Of a DNA stretch of 64,000 bases, positions 1 through 8,198 are shown piece after piece. The notes under the pieces were generated by a model that ran no database searches, was not told the DNA's origin, and saw only the letters and a program-made list of their open reading frames with translations. Source of the DNA: Caproiciproducens sp. CPB-2 (lineage in GTDB: Bacteria > Bacillota > Clostridia > Oscillospirales > Acutalibacteraceae); assembly GCF_036287215.1 (NCBI RefSeq), contig NZ_CP142860.1, positions 744,001 to 808,000 of the forward strand, written 5' to 3'. Numbering within the stretch: position 1 is the first letter of the stretch; every line of letters starts with the position of its first letter. The translations under genes were made by a program, and so were the position numbers.

Positions 1-2
1 AA

Positions 3-1055
3 ATGATCTCCGGCACCAAGACGAAGACCGTCGTTGCCGGAGCCTATGAAATCGGCAATACGCTGATCGGCCGCAACCCGTTCGCTATCGAAGGTATCTG
101 GGAAGAACTGTACAAGTCGTTCTTCCGGGGCGGTCCGATCAATTCCACCATTGTGTCCGGTATCGAAATGGCTTTGTGGGACATTAAAGGCAAGGCGCTG
201 AATGTGCCCGTCTATGAGCTCCTGGGAGGCGCGGCAAGAGATAAAATCAAGGTCTATTCCTGGATCGGAGGAGACCATCCGCACGACGTGGTGGCGAACG
301 CGCAGGAGCGCGTCGACGCCGGATTCGACTCCGTCAAGATGAATGCGACTTCGGAGCTGCATTATATCGATTCCTTCAAAAAGATTCAGGAAGTCCTTGA
401 CCGCGTCGGCTCGCTGCGCGACAAATTCGGATATGATCTCGGTATAGGCATCGATTTTCACGGCAGGGTCCACAAGCCGATGGCCAAGGTACTTGCAAAA
501 GAGCTGGAGCCTTACCGGCTGATGTTCCTGGAGGAGGTCGTTCTGCCGGAAAACGAAGAAGCGTTCCGTGAAGTGGCTCTGCACACATCCACACCGCTGG
601 CAACCGGCGAACGCCTGAATTCCCGCTGGGCGTTCAAGAATCTGTTCCGTGAGGGTGTCATCGACATTGTGCAGCCGGATGTCGCGCTGGTCGGAGGAAT
701 CCTGGAAACGAAGAAGATCGCGGCGATGGCCGAGGGTTTTGACATGGCCGTTGCGCCGCATGCGCCTTACGGCCCGATCGCACTGGCCGCGACGCTGCAG
801 GTGGACGCCTGCACCCCGAACGTGTTCATTCAGGAGCAATCCCTCGGTATCCACTACAATCGGGATTATGACCTGCTTGACTTTGTGAAGAACAAGGAAA
901 TCTTTCAGTACAGAGATGGATATGTCGGCCTGCCGACGAAGCCGGGGCTTGGCATCGAGCTGGACGAGGAAAAGGTCAAGAAGGTTTCCATGGACGAACT
1001 GGTCTGGACAAACCCGAAATGGAAGAACTACGACGGCACTTTTGCGGAGTGGTAA
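3..1055 (+). CDS. dgoD: D-galactonate dehydratase, enolase superfamily (5' partial)
   Basis: Dehydrates D-galactonate to 2-keto-3-deoxygalactonate in the cytoplasm. The product resembles E. coli DgoD over its whole visible length, including the C-terminal pattern WxNPxW...AEW. Visible enolase-superfamily residues are the metal-ligand/His segment DFHGRVH, the glutamates in FLEEV and ATGERL, and the catalytic His in APHAPYGP. The family is about 380 residues; only 350 are present and the window opens inside the N-terminal capping domain, so the ATG at position 3 is probably internal and about 30 residues lie upstream. An HPr-like gene follows. A related acid-sugar dehydratase is possible, but the local match favours galactonate. 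Confidence 0.85.
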   Translation: MISGTKTKTVVAGAYEIGNTLIGRNPFAIEGIWEELYKSFFRGGPINSTIVSGIEMALWDIKGKALNVPVYELLGGAARDKIKVYSWIGGDHPHDVVANAQERVDAGFDSVKMNATSELHYIDSFKKIQEVLDRVGSLRDKFGYDLGIGIDFHGRVHKPMAKVLAKELEPYRLMFLEEVVLPENEEAFREVALHTSTPLATGERLNSRWAFKNLFREGVIDIVQPDVALVGGILETKKIAAMAEGFDMAVAPHAPYGPIALAATLQVDACTPNVFIQEQSLGIHYNRDYDLLDFVKNKEIFQYRDGYVGLPTKPGLGIELDEEKVKKVSMDELVWTNPKWKNYDGTFAEW

Positions 1056-1090
1056 CCGTACTTCTCGCGTCAATATTTTGAAAGGAGCGC

Positions 1091-1126
1091 ATGATCGGCA
1101 TGCGTCCGATTGTCCCGGTCATGTAA
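1091..1126 (+). other. Possible 11-codon leader ORF in frame with the HPr gene
   Basis: An ATG directly behind an AAAGGAG motif opens an ORF of 11 codons (MIGMRPIVPVM). It ends in TAA, and the HPr ATG follows six bases later in the same frame. The HPr start has no ribosome site of its own, so translation may be coupled by reinitiation. The spacing between AGGAG and this ATG is short (3 nt), so the leader may not be translated. It could also be an N-terminal extension closed by a nonsense codon. Confidence 0.3.
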
Positions 1127-1132
1127 CATACC

Positions 1133-1390
1133 ATGAAGGAATTCACCTATAAAGTCACAGATCCCGAAGGATTTCATGCCCGCCCGGCAGGTCAGCTTGT
1201 CAAATTTGCACAGGGTCTCGATTCCGACGTAACCATTTCGCTGGACGGCAGAAAGGCCGATGCGAGGAAAATCTTCGCGATCATGGGCCTGTGCGTCAAG
1301 CAGGACAATGTTATCACCGTATCGGTATCCGGCGGCAGCGAGGAAGCGAACGCCGCTTCCCTGAAGGCTTTTCTTGAGAAAAGCGTTTAG
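1133..1390 (+). CDS. HPr-family phosphocarrier protein lacking the regulatory Ser46
   Basis: An 85-residue HPr fold, the usual length. HPr accepts phosphate from PEP/enzyme I on His15 and passes it to PTS EIIA domains. The active-site motif GFHARPAG is intact with His at residue 15 and Arg at 17. The HPr-kinase site, normally Ser46 in the K-S-I-M-G-V-M-S-L segment, reads ARKIFAIMGL here, which puts Lys at 46. The protein therefore should not be a substrate for HprK on that residue and differs from both canonical HPr and Crh (which keeps Ser46 and loses His15). It lies just downstream of dgoD, so it may be a dedicated accessory HPr rather than the housekeeping copy. Confidence 0.88.
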   Translation: MKEFTYKVTDPEGFHARPAGQLVKFAQGLDSDVTISLDGRKADARKIFAIMGLCVKQDNVITVSVSGGSEEANAASLKAFLEKSV

Positions 1391-1572
1391 GCTTCCGATC
1401 GGAAACGGCCCACACAGCCAGTTCCCCTACCTTCGGAATACCCTCCGAAGGGACTGAACACCGGACTTGTTTATTATACCGTTTCCACCAGGGTTCCTCT
1501 CCTTGTCTATTGCACGGGATTCGGTTCACTAACGTGTGGCTTTAATTTTCCATTTATCACAACAAAAAGTTG

Positions 1573-1597
1573 AAGCGGGCCGCTGTGGCCCGCTTTT
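1573..1597 (+). terminator. Intrinsic terminator
   Basis: AAGCGGGCC pairs with GGCCCGCTT around a five-base loop and is followed by TTTT. It probably ends the dgoD-HPr transcript, although it lies about 180 bp beyond the HPr stop. Confidence 0.55.
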
Positions 1598-1860
1598 GCG
1601 TATCGGCTATTATGTTCAACCCATCACAAAGCCTTTCAGGGAATCATTCAAATCGGATAGCCTGTCTATAAACCTTTCTGCGCGGAGGCGAAAGGAGAGA
1701 TCAGAAACCCTGTCACAATCAGGCCGGCGCTGCTGGAAACCGAATAGCCGGTAGCCGGCAATACCCGCCCCGGAAATAATCAGGTCTGCTGCCATGCATA
1801 TCCATTCGGTGTAGCGGCTTTGCAAGTCTTGCCCTGGCACTTCGGGCCAAGTCAGAGGGA

Positions 1861-1889
1861 TTGACAAATCCGTCTTAGTATAGTACAAT
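1861..1889 (+). promoter_or_regulatory. Sigma-A promoter of the TetR/flavodoxin operon
   Basis: TTGACA at 1861-1866 and TACAAT at 1884-1889 are separated by exactly 17 bp and lie about 60 bp upstream of the first gene of the operon. Confidence 0.8.
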
Positions 1890-1918
1890 ATGAATGAATT
1901 AAAATATATTCATTCATA
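1889..1918. promoter_or_regulatory. Probable TetR operator (11-bp inverted repeat)
   Basis: TATGAATGAAT and ATTCATTCATA form a perfect inverted repeat with an 8-bp spacer. It begins at the last base of the -10 box and covers the likely transcription start. The placement fits autorepression by the TetR-family protein encoded in the same operon (2736-3344). Confidence 0.65.
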
Positions 1919-1948
1919 AGACTTGTTCATATCCTATGGAGGTCAGCT

Positions 1949-2710
1949 ATGAAAAGGGTTATCGCATTGATCGGGAGCCAACGAAAGAAAGAAACCTACG
2001 ACGCCGTCCTCAATTTTGGTGAGTACTTAACATCGCATGGCGGGATTGAATTTGAAACCATCTTTTTGCATGATTACAACCTTGGATTTTGCACGGGCTG
2101 CAAGCTATGCTTTGACAAGGGGGAGGAATATTGCCCCCTGAAGGACGACCGGGATCTTCTGATTGAAAAAATAAGCCGGTCGGATGGCGTGATCTTTGCC
2201 TCTCCCAATTACGCATTCCATGTTTCCGCACGGATGAAGAATTTGTTTGACAGGCTGGCTTTTATCTTTCACAGACCGCGCTTCTGGGGCAAAGCCTGTA
2301 CGTCGATTGTTGCGCAAGGGATTTTTGGCGGGAACAAAATCGTGAAGTATCTGAACAGTATGGGTGAAAATTTAGGATTTCACACGTCCCGCGGCTGTGT
2401 TCTGCAAACGCTGGAGCCCACCACGGAAGCCATGCGCAGGAAAAATGACAGGGAAATACAAAGGGCGGCAACGGCTTTTTACAAAGCGCTGATGCGCAGC
2501 ACCCTGCCTCCTTCCATTTTCCGGCTGATGATGTTCCGCATTTCACGTACCAAAATACGCATGATGCTCAATGAGGAATACCGGGATTTTCGGTATTATC
2601 AGGAACACGGCTGGTTTGAGTCTGATTATTATTATGAAACTTCATTGGGGCTGCTTAAAAAGGTCATGGGAAGCTTCTTTGATTTTATAGGAAGAAAGAC
2701 GACCGTCTAA
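1949..2710 (+). CDS. Flavodoxin-fold NAD(P)H-dependent oxidoreductase
   Basis: A 253-residue protein with the N-terminal flavodoxin-like P-loop pattern LIGSQRK and the segment FASPNYAFHVSARMKNLFDRL typical of iron-sulfur/NADPH-dependent FMN reductases. A cysteine group (CTGCKLCFDKGEEYC, residues about 50-65) resembles that of the iron-sulfur flavoprotein family. It probably binds FMN and reduces small electrophiles or quinones. The C-terminal 80 residues are basic and aromatic and I do not recognise them. The start is supported by ATGGAGGTCAGCT-ATG. It is the first gene of the operon with a TetR regulator, a DUF998 protein and a second flavodoxin; the promoter carries a palindromic operator. 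Confidence 0.75.
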   Translation: MKRVIALIGSQRKKETYDAVLNFGEYLTSHGGIEFETIFLHDYNLGFCTGCKLCFDKGEEYCPLKDDRDLLIEKISRSDGVIFASPNYAFHVSARMKNLFDRLAFIFHRPRFWGKACTSIVAQGIFGGNKIVKYLNSMGENLGFHTSRGCVLQTLEPTTEAMRRKNDREIQRAATAFYKALMRSTLPPSIFRLMMFRISRTKIRMMLNEEYRDFRYYQEHGWFESDYYYETSLGLLKKVMGSFFDFIGRKTTV

Positions 2711-2735
2711 AGTCACCCACTACAGGAGGATAAAA

Positions 2736-3344
2736 ATGGACAGAAAAGCGGAAATCTATCGCTGCGGGAAGCATCTGTTCAGCCTAAAGGGATTTAAAGA
2801 CACGAATGTTGCGGAAATCACGAAAATGGCTGGAATGGCGGCGGGTACGTTTTATAATTATTATCCCTCGAAAGATGCCTTGTTCCTGGAGATTTACAAT
2901 GATGAAAATGTCGCTTTGAAAAAGAGCATTATGGAGGTCATAGATATTAATGCCGATCCTATGCTGACTATGCGGAAAATACTGGGGCTGAATTTCGAGG
3001 GTATGAAGGCCAATCCGATCTTGCGGGAATGGTACAACAGCGAGGTGTTCGGTAAAATAGAAAAAAGTTTTCGGGAAGAAAATGGGCTGGAGCATGTGGA
3101 CTTTCTCTACAGCGGCTTTATTGAGATCGTGAAAAAATGGCAGGCTGAAGGACGGATGCGGCGGGATATCGACGCCGAAATGATCATGTCGATTTTCACC
3201 GCATTGGTTGTTACGGAAACACATAAAGATGAAATCGGGCTTGATTATTTCCCGCGTCTGATTGAATACCTGGCCGAATTCACGATGAAGGGGCTTATGG
3301 ACTGCTCCGCGGACACGCCGCCAGACGCTGAGAATAAACAGTGA
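2736..3344 (+). CDS. TetR/AcrR-family transcriptional regulator
   Basis: A 202-residue protein with an N-terminal TetR helix-turn-helix (residues about 8-50: GFKDTNVAEITKMAGMAAGT, then FYNYYPSKDALFLEIY) and a helical ligand-binding C-terminus. The start follows ACAGGAGGATAAAA. It is the second gene of the operon and most likely represses it through the inverted repeat at 1889-1918, with release by a small hydrophobic or redox-active ligand; the ligand cannot be told from sequence. Confidence 0.9.
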   Translation: MDRKAEIYRCGKHLFSLKGFKDTNVAEITKMAGMAAGTFYNYYPSKDALFLEIYNDENVALKKSIMEVIDINADPMLTMRKILGLNFEGMKANPILREWYNSEVFGKIEKSFREENGLEHVDFLYSGFIEIVKKWQAEGRMRRDIDAEMIMSIFTALVVTETHKDEIGLDYFPRLIEYLAEFTMKGLMDCSADTPPDAENKQ

Positions 3345-3391
3345 AAACAAGCCGAAGGCCGGTAAATTCATGTTTTGAAGGAGAGAAAAAT

Positions 3392-4099
3392 ATGAATCAT
3401 ACGACTAATGATCATGCTCAAGGAGAAAAGCGGCAGGTATTAACCAAGCTTCAAACGGATTTGATTACCATGGGGATCGTATCCTCCATTCTTTATCTTA
3501 TCACCGTCACAACCGCATCCGCTGTGTGGAGCGATTATAGCCCCGTATCACAAACCGTCAGCGAACTAATTGCGATCGACGCGCCGACCAGATTGTATGT
3601 AGCGATGCTTTTTGTTGTTTATGACCTGCTGATCTATGCGTACGGCATTGGCATCATGCTCTCTTCAAATGGCAAACGGACGCTTAAAATAGCAGCGTTG
3701 CTGATTATCGCGAAAGAGGCCCTCGGACTTGCGGCTACACTTTTCTTTCCGATCCATCTGCGGGGCGTGGAAGCGGATTTTTCGGATACGATGCATGGAA
3801 TTCTAACAGCGGCAGGGGTTTTTCTCTGTATGTTTCCGGCGATGATAGCGGGAGCGGTATCCTTTAAAGGAAAGTTCAGGGCCTATTCGATCATTACCAT
3901 GATATTGTTTGTGATTTTCGGCATATTGGCCGGTCTGGATCAGCCGAAATACGCTTTAAATATGCCTACTCCCATGATGGGCGTTTGGGAGCGCATTAAT
4001 ATTTATGGATACATGTTATGGATTGTCGTATTCTCTATCCTGCTTCTAAGGTTGAACAGAGGGAACGAATCGGAAAAACGGATCACGGAAAATATGTAA
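3392..4099 (+). CDS. DUF998-type integral membrane protein
   Basis: About 235 residues with six or so hydrophobic helices, including a first helix after LITMGIVSSILYLIT and the conserved region SDYSPVSQTVSELIAIDAPT that marks DUF998-like proteins. The function is unknown. I chose the ATG at 3392, which follows GAAGGAGAGAAAAAT; an in-frame ATG at 3341 overlaps the tetR stop but lacks a good ribosome site. It lies in the TetR-controlled operon between tetR and a flavodoxin gene. Confidence 0.75.
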   Translation: MNHTTNDHAQGEKRQVLTKLQTDLITMGIVSSILYLITVTTASAVWSDYSPVSQTVSELIAIDAPTRLYVAMLFVVYDLLIYAYGIGIMLSSNGKRTLKIAALLIIAKEALGLAATLFFPIHLRGVEADFSDTMHGILTAAGVFLCMFPAMIAGAVSFKGKFRAYSIITMILFVIFGILAGLDQPKYALNMPTPMMGVWERINIYGYMLWIVVFSILLLRLNRGNESEKRITENM

Positions 4100-4168
4100 A
4101 ATGGTTTTATTAAAAAGGCAGTGAGTATAAAACAAAGTTAAATTTAAAACAGAACGGGGAGGATCTCG

Positions 4169-4702
4169 ATGAACATCGCGGTTGTATCGTATTCTTACAC
4201 GGGTAATAATGAAGCTCTTGCGGAAAGTGTGGCAAAAGAGTTGATGGCAAAGCATATCAAAGTCTCCGTAAAAAAACCCATAACAATGGGGAGCATCGTT
4301 ATGGATATGCTTTTTTCCCGGACGCCTAAAGTACTGCCTGCCCCGGATATTCTTCGGCAATATGATTTCATACTTTTTTTCGGGCCCGTCTGGATGGGTC
4401 AGGCAGCGTCCCCGCTTCGGGCGTACTTAGATGATCTAAAACAAAATCCGAAACCGTACGGCTTTTTATCCATCAGCGGCGGGGCCGACGGCGGAAACCC
4501 AAAGCTATCAAACGAGCTGCTGCGAAGAACGGGAAAGCAGCCCTCTATACTGATAGATCAGCATATTGCTGAATTGATTTCTCCAGACAATCCAACCTCA
4601 CGCAAGGAAACCTCCGCTTACCGGATCAATAAGAATGACGTAAACCGGCTGACTAAGGCTGCAGTAGAAAGGATCAGACAATCCTCGCTTTATAATTTAT
4701 AA
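4169..4702 (+). CDS. Flavodoxin-family protein
   Basis: 177 residues with a flavodoxin start (IAVVSYSYTGNNEALAESVA), where the S-Y-T-G-N-N loop is the FMN-phosphate binding site. FFGPVWMGQAASPLRAYLDDL forms the second FMN loop and helix. It is probably an FMN electron carrier or a small NAD(P)H-dependent reductase. The start follows GGGGAGGATCTCG. It is the last gene of the TetR operon, about 70 bp after the DUF998 gene. Confidence 0.78.
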   Translation: MNIAVVSYSYTGNNEALAESVAKELMAKHIKVSVKKPITMGSIVMDMLFSRTPKVLPAPDILRQYDFILFFGPVWMGQAASPLRAYLDDLKQNPKPYGFLSISGGADGGNPKLSNELLRRTGKQPSILIDQHIAELISPDNPTSRKETSAYRINKNDVNRLTKAAVERIRQSSLYNL

Positions 4703-4905
4703 TAGAAGCAAAACTTAAGATGCCTGTTCAGACGAGAAATCGCGGCAGTGAAGGGCCATGGACTTATAACTTTAAGCCGCTTTTTTCATCCTTCCGTGAC
4801 AATTGAAAAGCGTAGCATTTATATACGCAACCAAAACGAACATAATACGTATGCAGCAGTTGGTTGTATTCCTTGAATTTCAATTGTAATATTTAAGAGC
4901 GAGGT

Positions 4906-5382
4906 ATGAAAAGTATGAATAATCTTAAAAATAACATTGCTGCCAATCTGCGTTATCTGCGAACCCGCCGCCGCTTATCGCAAGAGGAAGTCGCCGAGCA
5001 AGTCGGCGTCACACGGCAGGCCGTGGCAAAGTGGGAAAATGGAGATTCCCTGCCCGACATCCTCAATTGTGGAGCACTGGCCGACTTATTTGATGTATCC
5101 CTAAATGACCTTGTGCGTTATGATCCTGAACAGGAGGGAATTCCTATTGGCCCTAAAAACAAGCACATCTTTGGTACGGTAACCATAGGCGAAAGAGGAC
5201 AAATCGTATTACCTAAAAAGGCGCGGGACACGTTAAAACTTCAACCCGGCGATACGCTGGTGGTTCTGGGGGACAGCGACCCGACAACCGCCGGAATTGC
5301 GTTGGTAAGCAGTAATACTTTTCTGCAGATGACCGGCAAGACTATTGATGCTTTTTTCAAGGGTAAGGAGGATAAAACTTGA
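4906..5382 (+). CDS. XRE-AbrB two-domain transcriptional regulator
   Basis: 158 residues with two DNA-binding modules: an N-terminal XRE/Cro helix-turn-helix (about residues 8-65, LSQEEVAEQVGVTRQAVAKW) and a C-terminal SpoVT/AbrB swapped-hairpin domain (about 88-135, ERGQIVLPKKARDTLKLQPG). Start at 4906 or the in-frame ATG at 4915. It overlaps the following ABC ATPase gene by four bases, so it very likely controls that transporter. XRE-AbrB fusions next to two-gene ABC exporters are a recurring Firmicutes arrangement. Confidence 0.85.
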   Translation: MKSMNNLKNNIAANLRYLRTRRRLSQEEVAEQVGVTRQAVAKWENGDSLPDILNCGALADLFDVSLNDLVRYDPEQEGIPIGPKNKHIFGTVTIGERGQIVLPKKARDTLKLQPGDTLVVLGDSDPTTAGIALVSSNTFLQMTGKTIDAFFKGKEDKT

Positions 5383-6125
5383 ATCTATTGTCTGTGCAGG
5401 GGATAACGAAGCATTATCCAGGTTTTACATTGCGTGACATTACGTTTTCACTGCCACAGGGCAGGATCATGGGGCTGATTGGAAAAAACGGCGCAGGAAA
5501 GACCACAACCTTAAAATCCACGCTGAATCTGGTGCGCCCGGACAGTGGGGTGATTGAAATGTTTGGCCGCAGCTTTGTGGAAAATGAAGAAAGCTGCAAG
5601 CAGAACATCGGTGCAGTTTTAGGCGGGATTGATTTCTACAAGCATAAAAAGTTAGCGGTTATTACGACGGTCACAAAGCGCTTTTACCGGAATTGGGACG
5701 AGGAAGCCTATCAAAAATATCTCAAGGCTTTTGCTCTCGACCCGCAAAAACGGGTGAAGGAACTTTCGTCCGGCATGAAAGTAAAATATATGTTAGCCCT
5801 TGCGCTATCCCATAATGCCAGGCTTTTGATTTTGGATGAACCCACAAGCGGGCTCGACCCGGTATCCCGTGATGATTTGCTGGGATTGTTTCGGCAGCTT
5901 GTGAAAGACGAGGAAAGGAGCATCCTTTTTTCTACCCACATTACGTCTGATCTGGAAAAATGCGCCGACGATATTACCTATATCAAAGACGGGGAACTGC
6001 TGAAAAGCGCCGAAAAATCCGTTTTTATCCGGTCGTTTCAAAACCTGAGGGAGCCGGGGGAAAACGGGGAGCTGTCTTTGGAGGAAATTATGATACGCAC
6101 CGAAAGGAGAAGCTATGATATCTAA
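5379..6125 (+). CDS. ABC transporter ATP-binding protein (ABC-2 exporter type)
   Basis: 248 residues with Walker A (GLIGKNGAGKTTT), signature (ELSSGMKVKYMLALAL), Walker B with catalytic Glu (LLILDEPTSGLD) and the switch His (FSTHIT). It starts at TTG with GGTAAGGAG eight bases upstream and shares TTGA with the preceding regulator gene. It pairs with the six-helix permease that begins within its last codons. Relatives (YtrB/EcsA-like) energise export of small molecules, peptides or antibiotics; the substrate is unknown. Confidence 0.9.
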   Translation: MNLLSVQGITKHYPGFTLRDITFSLPQGRIMGLIGKNGAGKTTTLKSTLNLVRPDSGVIEMFGRSFVENEESCKQNIGAVLGGIDFYKHKKLAVITTVTKRFYRNWDEEAYQKYLKAFALDPQKRVKELSSGMKVKYMLALALSHNARLLILDEPTSGLDPVSRDDLLGLFRQLVKDEERSILFSTHITSDLEKCADDITYIKDGELLKSAEKSVFIRSFQNLREPGENGELSLEEIMIRTERRSYDI

Positions 6126-6759
6126 TCTTCTTTACAAGGAACTGCGGCTGGCTGCCCATCCCAACCTGTATATCTTCACCCTGCTTGGTGCTCTGGTTAT
6201 CGTTCCGGCGTATCCTTATGGCATGGTGTTCCTGTTCGGCTGCCTTGCGCCGTATCTTACTTTCCTGTATGGCCGAGAAACAAACGATATTTACTATACC
6301 GCTCTGTTGCCGGTAAAAAAAAGGGATACGGTGAAATCCAAATGCCTGCTTATGGTTTTGGCCCAAATGACGCAACTTCTTATTTCCCTGCCGTTTGCCG
6401 TACTGCGTGTTCATGTTCTGCCAAATGGCAATCCGGCTGGGATTGAAGCAAATGTGGCCTACTATGGCTTTGGGCTGATGATATATGCTGTCTTCAATGT
6501 GGTTTTGCTGACACAGTTTTTCAAAACAGCCTATAAAGTGGACATGGCGTTCCTTCTTGCTATCATACCGGCTGCCATTGCAGTGATTATAATGGAGGTG
6601 CTCGTACATTTTCCGGGGTTCGAGTGGCTCGACAGCGTTATACCCAATATGATGTTGCGGCAGTTGCCCATATTGGTTGTTGGCGCGGCAGTATATATGA
6701 TTGGAATGCTGATTGCATATCTGATTTCTGCAAAGCGTTTTGAGCAGGTCGATTTGTAA
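6115..6759 (+). CDS. ABC-2 type permease subunit
   Basis: 214 residues with about six transmembrane helices and the N-terminal amphipathic LLYKELRLAAHP segment common to ABC-2 permeases (DUF3021/ABC2_membrane_5-like). Its start is embedded in the end of the ATPase gene behind GAAAGGAGAAGCT. Together they form a minimal exporter controlled by the XRE-AbrB protein. A strong terminator lies 125 bp downstream. Confidence 0.8.
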   Translation: MISNLLYKELRLAAHPNLYIFTLLGALVIVPAYPYGMVFLFGCLAPYLTFLYGRETNDIYYTALLPVKKRDTVKSKCLLMVLAQMTQLLISLPFAVLRVHVLPNGNPAGIEANVAYYGFGLMIYAVFNVVLLTQFFKTAYKVDMAFLLAIIPAAIAVIIMEVLVHFPGFEWLDSVIPNMMLRQLPILVVGAAVYMIGMLIAYLISAKRFEQVDL

Positions 6760-6883
6760 AGTTTTTGCCCGGAACTCTGAATCGCTTCTGTAGAACATTG
6801 CCCGCAGACAGACGACGCATCGCGTCCTGTGCTGCTGTTTCATTTACGGTCGCCCCATGCGGCAGGAAGTCTGATAATGATCA

Positions 6884-6936
6884 AAAACCAAGGATTCCGG
6901 CTCTCTTCAATCAAGAGCACCGGAATCCTTGGTTTT
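6884..6936 (+). terminator. Strong intrinsic terminator
   Basis: A 17-bp perfect stem (AAAACCAAGGATTCCGG and its complement) encloses a loop that itself contains CTCTT/AAGAG. It ends in TTTTC and terminates the ABC-2 operon. The stem begins with AAAA, so it would also work leftward. Confidence 0.85.
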
Positions 6937-6967
6937 CTTCTTATTTGACCACAACGGAAAACTTCAT

Positions 6968-7095
6968 TTAACTTAGCAACCGTATAACAGTGCTCTGGAT
7001 GACGCCAAATTTTTTTGCTGCGCCATGCACGGTGGTTCTGCTTCATTATGTACTCGCCGGGCCCAACGGCGCGCTCCTCAACAATATCTCTCGCT
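6968..7095 (-). pseudogene. Probable remnant of spoIIID (sporulation regulator)
   Basis: On the minus strand two adjacent frames give DIVEERAVGPGEYIMKQN and then TTVHGAAKKFGVIQSTVIRL before a stop. Read together these match the N-terminal half of SpoIIID, whose pattern is ...EERxxxIxxYIxxxxxTVRxxAKxFGVSKSTVHKD. One frameshift near 7035-7040 and a stop right after the helix-turn-helix show decay; the C-terminal part is missing. The match is by eye from memory of the family and the fragment is short. Confidence 0.5.
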
Positions 7096-7145
7096 GCTCC
7101 GCCCTATTGGTAAATAAATTATGCGCTGATTTCACTGGATGTCTA

Positions 7146-8198
7146 TCACAGGGTATCAAAATGAAAGGATATTTCCTTATGGTAGACGTCGCCGGGGAAA
7201 AGAAGAGGGGCGTCTTTTCCAAGCAGATTTGGGGCGTCCGGCGGATATTGCGCTTCCAGGGCATACGCGCTGCCGGCCGCGATTTTCTGACCGTCGGCGG
7301 TGAACCCGGCCTCTGAAAGATAACCGCCGGAATAAAAAACAAGGCATGGATAGTCCGTAGCAACGGTGACATGCCGCCCGCTTTTCGGGTCGTAAAGGGA
7401 AGCGGCGGGAAGGCATGCGTCCCTTAATACGTACGCATTGTTATACCCCCGCGCATTTTGAAGCTGGCTGTGGGCGGGAGCACTTTTCATTGCTTCTGCG
7501 ACCGGACGGGGAGAGGTGAAATCGAAAGGAGTGCCCACTGTGCTTTCGCACGAAACCGGCAGATGATCGGCGTCGTTGAAATAAACTTCCTCCGCGTTGA
7601 TCTGCAGCACTATGCTGTCACACGGTTTTGTAAAATCGCCTGTCAGATTCCAGTAAGTGTGGTTTGTCAGATTGAGAAACGTCGTTTTGTCCGTGACGGC
7701 GGTATACCGTATTTTCAGCGTATTATCGCTGGAAAGAGTATACCGTACCCCAAAGTGACGTTCGCCGGGGAATCCGTTCTGGCCATCGTTCAGGCGGGCT
7801 TTAAAAACAATGCCGGCCTCGTCCGGGCCGCAGAAGAACTCGCCGATCTCCCACAGAGAATGTCCCAGATTATTCGTTCCGCCATGCAGGGTGTTCCCGG
7901 AATCGTTTTTTTGCAGGGAATATTCCGTTCCCAGAATCGGCAAAAGGCCGTTCCGGATACGGCCGGCCGCCGGGCCGATTGTAGCGCCGCTGTAGGTGTC
8001 GCTACGGGAGTATTCCTCGTAGCTGCATAAAGAAAGCGCAATATTTATAAGGTGTCCGTTCCTGTCCGGCGTTTTTACAAAGGCAATGGCAGCACCCAAA
8101 GCTACAAAGCCAACCTCCGTGCCGAGGTCGTTCTTTAAGCAATAAACCGGATGATCCGCACGGGAGTCCTTCGAATATTGTGTAATATGCGTAAAAAT
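7146..8198 (-). CDS. galM: Aldose 1-epimerase (mutarotase)
   Basis: Interconverts alpha and beta anomers of hexoses and pentoses. Family residues visible: the first catalytic His in NTLHGG, the second in LTNHTYWNL, and the base Glu in ALEAQYPPD. About 350 residues fit the family if translation starts at 8198, an ATT codon ten bases after GAAGGGGG. The only in-frame ATG is at 8327 and would add 43 residues of unrelated basic sequence with no good ribosome site. The start is therefore uncertain. The gene is divergent from an AraFGH-like importer, which suggests it works on the imported sugar. Confidence 0.85.
   Translation of the reverse strand: MFTHITQYSKDSRADHPVYCLKNDLGTEVGFVALGAAIAFVKTPDRNGHLINIALSLCSYEEYSRSDTYSGATIGPAAGRIRNGLLPILGTEYSLQKNDSGNTLHGGTNNLGHSLWEIGEFFCGPDEAGIVFKARLNDGQNGFPGERHFGVRYTLSSDNTLKIRYTAVTDKTTFLNLTNHTYWNLTGDFTKPCDSIVLQINAEEVYFNDADHLPVSCESTVGTPFDFTSPRPVAEAMKSAPAHSQLQNARGYNNAYVLRDACLPAASLYDPKSGRHVTVATDYPCLVFYSGGYLSEAGFTADGQKIAAGSAYALEAQYPPDAPNLLGKDAPLLFPGDVYHKEISFHFDTL

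Larger units (their letters stand above)
1391..1948. other. 558-bp intergenic region
   Basis: No convincing gene is present; the short ORFs in it look like noise. It holds a terminator-like hairpin at 1573-1597 and a consensus promoter with a palindromic operator at 1861-1918. Confidence 0.6.
6760..7145. other. 386-bp intergenic region
   Basis: Holds the terminator at 6884-6936 and a decayed SpoIIID-like gene fragment on the minus strand (6968-7095). I see nothing else that I can support. Confidence 0.5.

Noticed and set aside
1616..1888. 90-codon minus-strand open frame in the first intergenic region
   Set aside because: No ribosome site, no recognisable family, and its 5' end overlaps the promoter of the TetR operon.
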